64,000 nucleotides of DNA from Bacteroidota bacterium (GTDB lineage: Bacteria > Bacteroidota > Bacteroidia > Bacteroidales > Tenuifilaceae): contig JAKQKB010000101.1 of the NCBI GenBank assembly GCA_029560875.1, positions 1-64,000 on the forward strand, read 5' to 3'. A model generated the notes under the pieces. That model saw nothing but the letters and a program-made list of their open reading frames with translations. It was not told where the DNA came from and did not search any database. The translations under genes and the position numbers were made by a program. Below are positions 54,185 to 62,229 of this stretch, one piece after another. Each line of letters begins with the position of its first letter. Position 1 is the first letter of the stretch.

Positions 54185-55465
54185 CTACCAAGCAAACAAT
54201 GGAAAATCTTTCATTAGTTTATTTACCTCGGCTCTTACCTCAGCAATAACAGCCTCATTATCGATGTTTGATAGTACCCTGTCAATTAAATCAACAATAA
54301 TTGGCATATGAACTTCCTTTAAACCACGAGTTGAAATTGCAGGAGTTCCAACACGTATTCCAGAGGTTTGGAAAGGAGAACGGCTATCGTAAGGAACCAT
54401 ATTCTTATTGATGGTGATATCGGCTAATACTAGTGTATTCTCAGCCTTTTTACCTGTAAGTTCAGGGAATTTTGTACGCAAATCAATTAGCATTGAGTGG
54501 TTATCGGTACCGTCGGAAATAACCTTGTAACCCTTTTTGATAAAAGCATCGGCAAGGACTGCTGCGTTTTTCTTAACTTGCTGTTGGTACGTTTTGTACT
54601 CAGGAGCTAAAGCCTCGCCAAAAGCAACTGCTTTAGCAGCAATTACATGTTCTAGCGGTCCACCTTGAACGCCAGGGAATACACTTGAGTTAAGAATTTG
54701 CGACATCATCTTAACCTCACCTTTAGGAGTAGTTAATCCCCAAGGATTTGGAAAATCTTTACCCATCAAAATAATACCACCACGTGGGCCACGTAAAGTT
54801 TTGTGGGTTGTAGATGTTACAATATGAGCATACTTAACAGGGTTATCGAGCAAACCAGCAGCAATTAAACCTGCAGGGTGTGCCATATCAATCATAAGTA
54901 ATGCGCCAATCTTGTCAGCAATCTCACGCATACGCTTGTAATCCCACTCACGTGAATAAGCCGAAGCACCACCAACAATTAACTTTGGTTTTTGCTCAAG
55001 GGCAACACGCTCCATCATATCGTAGTCAACACGGCCAGTTTCCTGTTTTACTCCATACGATACAGCCTTGTACCACATACCAGAGAAGTTTACTGGAGAA
55101 CCGTGTGATAAGTGACCACCATGAGATAGGTCTAAACCAAGAAAAGTATCGCCAGGCTTAAGAACCGCCATGAAAACAGCCATGTTAGCCTGTGCGCCTG
55201 AGTGAGGCTGTACGTTAGCATACTCAGCATCGAAAAGTTTTTTCAACCTATCAATGGCAAGTTGTTCAGATTGGTCAACCACTTCGCAACCGCCATAGTA
55301 GCGTGCTCCAGGATAACCCTCCGCGTACTTGTTGGTCATAACTGACCCCATAGCTTCAAGCACCTGTGGGCTAACAAAATTCTCAGAAGCAATCAGCTCA
55401 ATTCCATGCATTTGTCGCTGACGCTCTTTCTCAATAAGTTCAAAGATTTGTGTATCGCGTGTCAT
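54185..55465 (-). CDS. glyA: Serine hydroxymethyltransferase
   Basis: A full-length 426-residue PLP enzyme that interconverts serine and glycine with tetrahydrofolate. It has [49 protein letters not shown], and the PLP-binding Lys in [15 protein letters not shown]. Its length and order match the family. It has its own promoter (55488-55518) and terminator. Confidence 0.98.
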   Translation of the reverse strand: MTRDTQIFELIEKERQRQMHGIELIASENFVSPQVLEAMGSVMTNKYAEGYPGARYYGGCEVVDQSEQLAIDRLKKLFDAEYANVQPHSGAQANMAVFMAVLKPGDTFLGLDLSHGGHLSHGSPVNFSGMWYKAVSYGVKQETGRVDYDMMERVALEQKPKLIVGGASAYSREWDYKRMREIADKIGALLMIDMAHPAGLIAAGLLDNPVKYAHIVTSTTHKTLRGPRGGIILMGKDFPNPWGLTTPKGEVKMMSQILNSSVFPGVQGGPLEHVIAAKAVAFGEALAPEYKTYQQQVKKNAAVLADAFIKKGYKVISDGTDNHSMLIDLRTKFPELTGKKAENTLVLADITINKNMVPYDSRSPFQTSGIRVGTPAISTRGLKEVHMPIIVDLIDRVLSNIDNEAVIAEVRAEVNKLMKDFPLFAW

Positions 55466-55487
55466 TATCGTAAGTTTAAAATTTAGG

Positions 55488-55518
55488 CAAAATTAGTGCT
55501 TTAATTCTGTTGGTGAAA
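55488..55518 (-). promoter_or_regulatory. Promoter of glyA
   Basis: On the reverse strand, TTTC (55515-55518), a 19-base spacer and TAATTTTG (55488-55495) fit the -33/-7 consensus with one mismatch in the -33 box. The transcript would start near 55482, about 16 bases ahead of the ATG. Confidence 0.5.
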
Positions 55519-55920
55519 TTATTTTATATGTTCCTTAGCAAATTGTAATAGCAATTCAATAAGCTGAGTTTTTTTAAGTGGTTTTGCTAGGAACGTTTTA
55601 ATTCCTGCATTTTTACAGCGCTCCTCCTGTCCTACAGAAACATAAGCAGTTTGAGCTATAATTGTAAGTTTAGGGTTATCGGCCAAAAACTTTTGAGCCA
55701 ATTCAACCCCATCTATATCGGGGAGTCGCAAATCGAGCAGAATAATGTCAGGAGGTGAATTCTTAGCCATATACTGCGTTGCCTCGTAACCCGATTTTGC
55801 ATAATCAATTTGAGCCTGAGTGGGTGTTAGTAGTTCCCTAAGAAAGATTCTACTCACGGTATCATCCTCTATAACCAGAATTCTTAATCCTTCTATTTTT
55901 GAAATATCCAGGGTGGCCAT
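55519..55920 (-). CDS. Single-domain response regulator (receiver only)
   Basis: A 133-residue stand-alone receiver. It has the acidic pair in VIEDDT, the phospho-Asp in IILLDLRLPDIDGVE, Thr in IIAQTAY and Lys in FLAKPL. No output domain is present, so it probably works as a phosphotransfer or protein-binding module, like CheY or Spo0F. Its sequence is notably like the receiver fused to the sensor protein at 35028-37379. It stands alone, with glyA and the ClC gene read in the same direction on either side. Confidence 0.9.
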   Translation of the reverse strand: MATLDISKIEGLRILVIEDDTVSRIFLRELLTPTQAQIDYAKSGYEATQYMAKNSPPDIILLDLRLPDIDGVELAQKFLADNPKLTIIAQTAYVSVGQEERCKNAGIKTFLAKPLKKTQLIELLLQFAKEHIK

Positions 55921-55960
55921 AGTAATCGGTTTAAAATGTTACAGATAAACAAATAACACT

Positions 55961-55968
55961 CAAATTTA
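55961..55968 (-). promoter_or_regulatory. -7 promoter element of the lone receiver gene
   Basis: The reverse strand reads TAAATTTG, an exact TAnnTTTG match 40 bases ahead of the ATG. No -33 match was seen. Confidence 0.35.
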
Positions 55969-55982
55969 GTTGAAATAAATTT

Positions 55983-57761
55983 CTACTCGTCGGAAAACTG
56001 TATTAAAACATCGCGATAAGCTGAGAATATTTTTGATTTTGAAACAAATCCAACATACTTATTACCCTCCAGAACTGGTAAATTCCATGCACCCGACTCC
56101 TCAAACTTACGCATTACCGAATCCATGGACTCCTTAGTGGAGATAAAGTCGGGTGGTACATTCATTAACTCCTTAACAGAAACCGATTCGTAAACCTCTG
56201 TATCGAACATAATTGGGCGTATATCATCCAACGACACAACCCCAACAAATACATCATCATTAGTTGTAACGGGAAAAATATTGCGTTTGGATTTGCTGAT
56301 TTTTTTGACCAAATCACCAAGAGTTTCATCGGGGTTTAACTTAATAAAATCATTCTCTATAACCTTTCCAACCTGAAGTAATGTAAGCACGGCTTTATCC
56401 TTATGGTGTGTAATAAGTTCACCTCTTTTCGCCAATCCTTTAGTGTAAATTGAGTGAGGCTCAAAGTACATCATTGTTAAAAATGAAATGGTCGACGTAA
56501 TTATTAAAGGAACAAAAAGCGCATAACCGCCCGTAATTTCAGCTATTAAAAAAATCGCTGTTAATGGTGCGTGCATAACTCCTGCCATTGTACCAGCCAT
56601 TCCTATTAGCGTAAAGTTACTTTCAGAAACATCAATGAAGTTGAACTGATTAATTAATCGAGCCACAAAAAAGCCAGAAACACCACCAATGAATAGTGTT
56701 GGAGCAAATGTACCACCTACTCCACCAGAACCGGTCGTTACTGCGGTTGCAATGGCTTTAACCCCAATAAGTAAAGCAAGAGCGACAAGGAGCAACCAGT
56801 AGTTATCCTGAAAAGAGTAAAATAAACTATTCTCAAAAATCACACTCGAACGTCCGTCGAGCAAGGCATGGAGCACTTCGTATCCCTCTCCATATAAAGG
56901 TGGAAAAATAAAAATAAGCACACCAAGCGCAATACTCCCAATAATCCATTTCTTGTAAGGATTGGTTACTTTACCAAAACGCTTCTCCACGCGCATTACT
57001 GTGCGCATAAAGTATAGCGAAACGAATCCGCAAAAGATTCCTAAGAAGACAAAGTATGGAATATTATGGAGTTGAAACGGACGAACCACCTCGTAGGCAA
57101 AAACCACTTCACGACCCAAAAAGAAGTACGATACAGTAGTTGCCGAAACAGCTGAAATAAGCAATGGAATAATTGAAGCGGTTGTTAAATCGAGCATCAA
57201 TACCTCTAGCGTAAACACCAAGCCGGCCAAGGGTGCATTAAAGATTGACGCAATTGCACCTGCAGCGCCACAACCAATTAGCAAGGTTAAAGTCTTGTAG
57301 TTCATTCTAAAGAATTGCCCAATATTGGAGCCAATGGCTGCACCGGTAAGCACAATTGGAGCCTCGGCTCCAACGGAACCACCAAAACCAATTGTCATTG
57401 TGCTCGATACAATTGAACTGTAGGCGTTGTGAGACTTCAATCGGCTGTTTTGCCTTGAAATGGAGTAAAGAATGCGAGAAACACCATGACCAATATTATC
57501 CTTCACAAAGAATTTTATAAAAAGAATTGTTAGGAGAATACCCACTGCAGGTAATGCCAAAAACAAATAGTTAGCCGAATCCTTAGGCAACGATTCCTGA
57601 AGAAATGCATGGGTAATATGAACGGTATTCTTAAGTACAACCGCGGCAAAACCACTCAAAATGCCAATAACCAAACTCAGAATCAGAGTAACCCGACGCT
57701 CACCAAGTCTCCGAATAGAAATCCAGAGTGAATTCAACAACTTATTAATTAACAACCTCAT
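55983..57761 (-). CDS. ClC family chloride channel/transporter with CBS domains
   Basis: A 592-residue ClC protein. The membrane part (about 15-430) contains GFGGSVGAEAPIVLTG, with the gating Glu kept in the G-x-E-x-P motif, GCGAAGAIASIFNAPLAGLVF, and GSGGVGGTFAPTLFIGG. A CBS pair occupies about residues 455-590 (NIFPVTTNDDVFVGVVSLDDI and WNLPVLEGNKYVGFVSKSK). ClC proteins carry Cl- or exchange Cl-/H+. The ATG at 57761 is chosen; a TTG three codons upstream is less likely. Confidence 0.94.
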   Translation of the reverse strand: MRLLINKLLNSLWISIRRLGERRVTLILSLVIGILSGFAAVVLKNTVHITHAFLQESLPKDSANYLFLALPAVGILLTILFIKFFVKDNIGHGVSRILYSISRQNSRLKSHNAYSSIVSSTMTIGFGGSVGAEAPIVLTGAAIGSNIGQFFRMNYKTLTLLIGCGAAGAIASIFNAPLAGLVFTLEVLMLDLTTASIIPLLISAVSATTVSYFFLGREVVFAYEVVRPFQLHNIPYFVFLGIFCGFVSLYFMRTVMRVEKRFGKVTNPYKKWIIGSIALGVLIFIFPPLYGEGYEVLHALLDGRSSVIFENSLFYSFQDNYWLLLVALALLIGVKAIATAVTTGSGGVGGTFAPTLFIGGVSGFFVARLINQFNFIDVSESNFTLIGMAGTMAGVMHAPLTAIFLIAEITGGYALFVPLIITSTISFLTMMYFEPHSIYTKGLAKRGELITHHKDKAVLTLLQVGKVIENDFIKLNPDETLGDLVKKISKSKRNIFPVTTNDDVFVGVVSLDDIRPIMFDTEVYESVSVKELMNVPPDFISTKESMDSVMRKFEESGAWNLPVLEGNKYVGFVSKSKIFSAYRDVLIQFSDE

Positions 57762-57870
57762 TTTAAACAAATAATCCTAAAATTAAACATAAATCAAAGC
57801 AACATCACCAAAAATGGTTATTTTTGAAACTACAAATACAACAAACTAAATTAGGTATTTACTTACAAAG

Positions 57871-57926
57871 AGGATTGAACAAATTTATAATGGGTTGTAA
57901 ACAGATTTGCAAGGAGGTTCAATCCT
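57871..57926 (+). promoter_or_regulatory. Inverted repeat upstream of the M16 peptidase operon
   Basis: AGGATTGAAC (57871-57880) pairs perfectly with GTTCAATCCT (57917-57926), 10 bp, around a 36-base interior in which CAAAT and ATTTG can form a second stem. ATTTTTATCC follows. It lies between divergent genes, so it could be an operator, an attenuator in a leader, or a terminator for an unseen RNA. No choice can be made from sequence alone. Confidence 0.35.
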
Positions 57927-57974
57927 ATTTTTATCCAAATTTACTGTACTTTTTTAAAAGTCGAAAATTAAATT

Positions 57975-59219
57975 ATGATTGAGGTTATTAAACATACTCT
58001 TCCGAATGGCTTAAAACTATTAATCCACCAGGATTTTAGCACGCCAATTGCTTCGTTTAACTTGCTTTACAATGTTGGAGCCAAAGATGAGCACCCCGAA
58101 AAAACAGGATTCGCACACCTTTTTGAGCATTTAATGTTTGGAGGCTCAGTAAACATACCCGTTTACGACGAGCCACTAGAAAGAGTAGGAGGAGAAAATA
58201 ACGCATTTACCAATAACGACATAACAAATTACTACTTAACTCTTCCCGTTGAAAATATTGAAACTGCCTTTTGGCTTGAAAGCGACAGAATGCTTAGCCT
58301 TGCTTTTACCAAGAAAAGCTTAGATGTTCAGCGCAATGTTGTTGTGGAGGAATTCAACCAACGATACCTAAATCAACCTTACGGCGAAGTCTGGCTACAC
58401 CTAAGGCCATTGGCCTACAAAGTACACCCTTACATGTGGGCTACAATTGGCAAATCGGTGGAGCACATTAAGAGCGCAACCTTAAATGATGTAAAGAATT
58501 TTTTTTATAGCCATTACGCACCAAACAACTCCATTCTGTGTGTTGCGGGACCTATTGAACCAAACGCAATTATTGAGTTAACCAACAAATGGTTTGGCCC
58601 AATTGGAAAAAGGGATGTTGTTGAACGCAATCTTCCTAAAGAGCCGACCCAAACATCGCCACGCAAGCTGGAAATTGAGCGCGATGTTCCTTTCAACGCC
58701 ATATACAAGGCATACCACATGTGCAATAGGAATCATGCCGATTTTCCGGCAACCGATTTAATGTCGGATTTGCTCTCGAACGGCAAATCGGCACGACTTT
58801 ACCAAAGGCTGGTAAAGGAAAAACAACTGTTCAGCAATGTAAATGCATATATTACTGGTGATATTGATGCGGGATTATTTATAATAACTGGTCAACTATA
58901 CCCCACAACCACATACGAACAGGCTGAGATTGCCATTAACGAAGAAATTTCCGTATTGCAAAACGAACCCGTTTCGGCATACGAACTTGAGAAGGTTCAA
59001 AACAAATATGAATCGAATTTCACTTTCGAGGAAACCAGTGTACTCAACAAAGCAATGAATCTTGCGTTCTACGAATTGCTGGGCGATGCTAATAGCATCA
59101 ACCTCGAGGTTCAAAAATACAGAAGCGTTACACCTGAGCATATCCAGACTATTGCTCAAAAAATCCTTAAAGAGGATAACTGCTCAACACTTTACTACAA
59201 ATCGAATCAAAACAAATAA
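57975..59219 (+). CDS. M16 family zinc metallopeptidase, catalytic subunit
   Basis: A 414-residue peptidase of the pitrilysin/M16B class. The inverted zinc motif HLFEH lies at residues 48-52, and the third ligand Glu is in NVVVEEFNQRYLNQPYGE about 70 residues later. No signal peptide is visible, so it should be cytoplasmic. It is followed five bases later by its likely inactive partner; M16B enzymes often act as such heterodimers. Confidence 0.93.
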   Translation: MIEVIKHTLPNGLKLLIHQDFSTPIASFNLLYNVGAKDEHPEKTGFAHLFEHLMFGGSVNIPVYDEPLERVGGENNAFTNNDITNYYLTLPVENIETAFWLESDRMLSLAFTKKSLDVQRNVVVEEFNQRYLNQPYGEVWLHLRPLAYKVHPYMWATIGKSVEHIKSATLNDVKNFFYSHYAPNNSILCVAGPIEPNAIIELTNKWFGPIGKRDVVERNLPKEPTQTSPRKLEIERDVPFNAIYKAYHMCNRNHADFPATDLMSDLLSNGKSARLYQRLVKEKQLFSNVNAYITGDIDAGLFIITGQLYPTTTYEQAEIAINEEISVLQNEPVSAYELEKVQNKYESNFTFEETSVLNKAMNLAFYELLGDANSINLEVQKYRSVTPEHIQTIAQKILKEDNCSTLYYKSNQNK

Positions 59220-59224
59220 CCACA

Positions 59225-60523
59225 ATGGCAATGCTCGATAGAACGAAAGCACCAGAGAAAAAGACCACAGGGAAAATTACTATTCCTCAAGCCCAACAAA
59301 TAAGGTTGGCAAACGGTGCACAGCTAATTGTGGTTAATGCAGGAACTCAGGATGTAGCTAAAATTGAGATAATTTTTGACGCAGGAACTCGCTATCAAAA
59401 CCAATCACTCTCGGCTAGAGGTGCAGTATCGCTGCTTAGCGAGGGAACAAAAACAAGAACATCGCAACAGATTGCCGAGCAATTCGATTTTTACGGCAGT
59501 TTTCCAGAGCACTCATTCGACAGGGACTTTGCGTCGCTTACACTTTACTCCACCAACAAGTTCTTGGAGCAATCATTGGGCGTGCTCGGTGATATGATTT
59601 ACAACCCAATATACCCCGAACACGAATTGGATATTTTTAAAAAGAAAGGTAAGCAAGCACTAATAGTTGAGTTAGAAAAAGTTGTTACTGTTGCAAGACA
59701 AAACTTCTTTAGCACCTTATTTAGCAACAAACATCCTTACGGAGCATATGCAACACCTGATGATTTCGATTTATTACAGCGAAACTTTATCGCCCATTTT
59801 CACGACAACTATCACACTTCGAGTAACTGCCTAATAATTCTTTCTGGCAAAATATCCTACAAGGAAATTAAAATTGTGGAAGAAATTCTAGGTAAAACGC
59901 CCTTCGGGACATCTGTTGAAACCAACAAAATAATTCTACCCACAACTTTACAAACTCCACAGAAGGTATTCTCGTATAAAAATGATGCGCTACAATCTGC
60001 CATCAGAGTTGGAAAGCAAATGATTAAACGAAACCATATCGATTTTCCGAAATTTATGGTATTGAACACAATACTCGGAGGGTATTTTGGGTCGAGACTT
60101 ATGCGTAATATTCGCGAGGAAAAAGGCTATACATACGGAATATCATCCACAATTTTACCATTCAAGGAAACGTCGGTTTTTGTTATAGGAACTGAAGTTG
60201 GCGCCAACTTTACCAAGGATACTTTGAGCGAAATCTACAAGGAGATTGATTTGCTTTGTACACAAAAAGTTCCTGATACTGAACTCGAGCTTGTAAAAAG
60301 CCATTTAATTGGAGAGGTTTTAAGAACTTTTGATGGTCCGTTTGCCATTGCTGACAGTATTGCTAGCCTTTACGAGTACAATGATTTGGATTTTTCCTAC
60401 TTTGAAAGAACAATTGATACCATTAGAAGCGTTTCATCCACAGAGCTTTTGGATGTTGCCAATAAATACCTTAGTCAGAAAGATTTTATAGAAAGCGTGG
60501 CGGGTAAGCTCGAAACAACTTAA
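59225..60523 (+). CDS. M16 family peptidase partner subunit without zinc motif
   Basis: A 432-residue M16 paralogue. At the place of the zinc motif it reads GAVSLLSEGTKTR, so HxxEH is absent. The C-terminal half keeps the substrate-binding Arg/Tyr segment, LMRNIREEKGYTYGISS. In M16B pairs the active subunit supplies zinc and the partner supplies these residues. It is cotranscribed with the active subunit. Confidence 0.92.
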   Translation: MAMLDRTKAPEKKTTGKITIPQAQQIRLANGAQLIVVNAGTQDVAKIEIIFDAGTRYQNQSLSARGAVSLLSEGTKTRTSQQIAEQFDFYGSFPEHSFDRDFASLTLYSTNKFLEQSLGVLGDMIYNPIYPEHELDIFKKKGKQALIVELEKVVTVARQNFFSTLFSNKHPYGAYATPDDFDLLQRNFIAHFHDNYHTSSNCLIILSGKISYKEIKIVEEILGKTPFGTSVETNKIILPTTLQTPQKVFSYKNDALQSAIRVGKQMIKRNHIDFPKFMVLNTILGGYFGSRLMRNIREEKGYTYGISSTILPFKETSVFVIGTEVGANFTKDTLSEIYKEIDLLCTQKVPDTELELVKSHLIGEVLRTFDGPFAIADSIASLYEYNDLDFSYFERTIDTIRSVSSTELLDVANKYLSQKDFIESVAGKLETT

Positions 60524-60592
60524 AAGTTTGCTATACTTGAGGTTGTTTTTATCTGCTAAAATGGAGTTTGTCCAAACTAAAATTGGAAAGAA

Positions 60593-62188
60593 ATGAAAAC
60601 AAAAGCAATTACCCTAATAATCATTCTTTCGGCCCTGTGTGTCGATAGTTTCTCACAAATTTACACCAAGCCCAACGAGCCTACTTTCAACTATCTTACC
60701 ATAAACCCTACTAATGGACAGCCAACCCTATACTGGACTGCACCTACTCCTAACCCCCAATACCCAGACCCAATTGGTTACATAATCTACCGCAGAACTG
60801 TAGATATTCTGGGCAACGATTTCTACTTAGAAATAGACACTGTTAACCAAACCACATTCCAGTACACCGATGTTAATGCCGACGGAAACCTTTCGCGGTT
60901 GTTTTATAAGATATCATCCTTAGGGCCAACAGAGCCTAGCAGGATAACCCCTCATCATGCACAAATATGGTTACAAAGCCAATACGATAGTTGCAATGCA
61001 AAAATTGACTTAACCTGGAATTTTTACGAAGGCTGGAATAATACCAGCATATATCAAGATTATTCAATTTATATGGGACACGACAACAACTGGGCCGCAT
61101 ATACTTTATTAGCCAATGTCAACAAATTCACTAACAGGTATAGCATCACAAATGTTGACGAGAATCAAGATTACTACTTTTACATTACAGCCCGCAGAAC
61201 AGACCAACCCTACACAACCTACTCCAACCTAAACTACATCAACTCAAAAATGGCAATCCACCCCACCTACATGACACTCGACTCTATCCTTGCCGAGAAC
61301 AATAAGATTACCATCCATTACAAAATTGACCCTGCTACGGCAATTCGTAATTTTGAATTGGTTCGATGGGAAAGTCCCGATACCAACAAAAGCATTTTTA
61401 GTGCAAAAGTTATTGACAAATTCACCAACCCAAACCAAACACTATCAGTCGACACCAACGACATGTGGGCTGCTCGTACTCGAAAATTTTACTATAAGGT
61501 TGATGCTTACAATGGTTGCAAAGCCGTGATTAAAACCACAAACCTATGCAATACAATTATCCCTAAAGGAAAATCGGACGGAACCCTGGTAAAACTTGAG
61601 TGGGACACACTTATGATAGATAGAGTCCGCCAACCCAATAGGGCTAACAACAAGGTTGTTTACAATGTTTACAGAAGAGCCTACAAACAAACCGATAATA
61701 TTGATGGACCAGGAGAGCTTACTTTGGTGGCATCATGGTTAACAGACAACTATTTCGTAGATGATTTAAGCCCTTTTAAAGGACAAAATCCACTTTATAA
61801 AATTGTTTTTAAATACTATATCGAAGCCTTTGAACTGGAGTTCGACAACACTATAGCCACAATGGTTCGAACTCGCGAAATAATTATAGAAATTCTACCC
61901 GGTGTAATTATGCCCAATGCTATTGCTCCAACAAGCCAGGTAGGAGGTAATGGTCGGTTAAGAAGCATATTTGAGCCAATTATTAGCTTCGATGCACGAT
62001 TTGAGCTAACAATTTACGACCGATGGGGAGGAATAATTTATCATGGGAACGAAGGATGGGATGGAAAAAACTCCAAAGGAGAATTCGTAAAAGAGGGCGT
62101 ATATCCCTACAGAATAGTAGTTAGCACTTCCGATTTAGGCGATGTGGTAAGTACGGGCACTCTATCCGTTGTCTATCCGCCTAAATAA
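60593..62188 (+). CDS. Secreted protein with CHU_C (gliding-motility type) C-terminus
   Basis: A 531-residue exported protein with a signal peptide (about 1-21). The body has fibronectin-type III-like stretches (PTLYWTAPTPNP with a following IIYRRTVD; KIDLTWNFYEGWNN). The last about 85 residues are the CHU_C / type B sorting domain for type IX secretion, with FELTIYDRWGGIIYHGNEGWDG and GVYPYRIVV. It should be delivered to the cell surface or medium. Function otherwise unknown. Confidence 0.88.
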   Translation: MKTKAITLIIILSALCVDSFSQIYTKPNEPTFNYLTINPTNGQPTLYWTAPTPNPQYPDPIGYIIYRRTVDILGNDFYLEIDTVNQTTFQYTDVNADGNLSRLFYKISSLGPTEPSRITPHHAQIWLQSQYDSCNAKIDLTWNFYEGWNNTSIYQDYSIYMGHDNNWAAYTLLANVNKFTNRYSITNVDENQDYYFYITARRTDQPYTTYSNLNYINSKMAIHPTYMTLDSILAENNKITIHYKIDPATAIRNFELVRWESPDTNKSIFSAKVIDKFTNPNQTLSVDTNDMWAARTRKFYYKVDAYNGCKAVIKTTNLCNTIIPKGKSDGTLVKLEWDTLMIDRVRQPNRANNKVVYNVYRRAYKQTDNIDGPGELTLVASWLTDNYFVDDLSPFKGQNPLYKIVFKYYIEAFELEFDNTIATMVRTREIIIEILPGVIMPNAIAPTSQVGGNGRLRSIFEPIISFDARFELTIYDRWGGIIYHGNEGWDGKNSKGEFVKEGVYPYRIVVSTSDLGDVVSTGTLSVVYPPK

Positions 62189-62229
62189 AGCCTCATCTAA
62201 AAAAGTTAAACATAACTAGCCAAATATTT

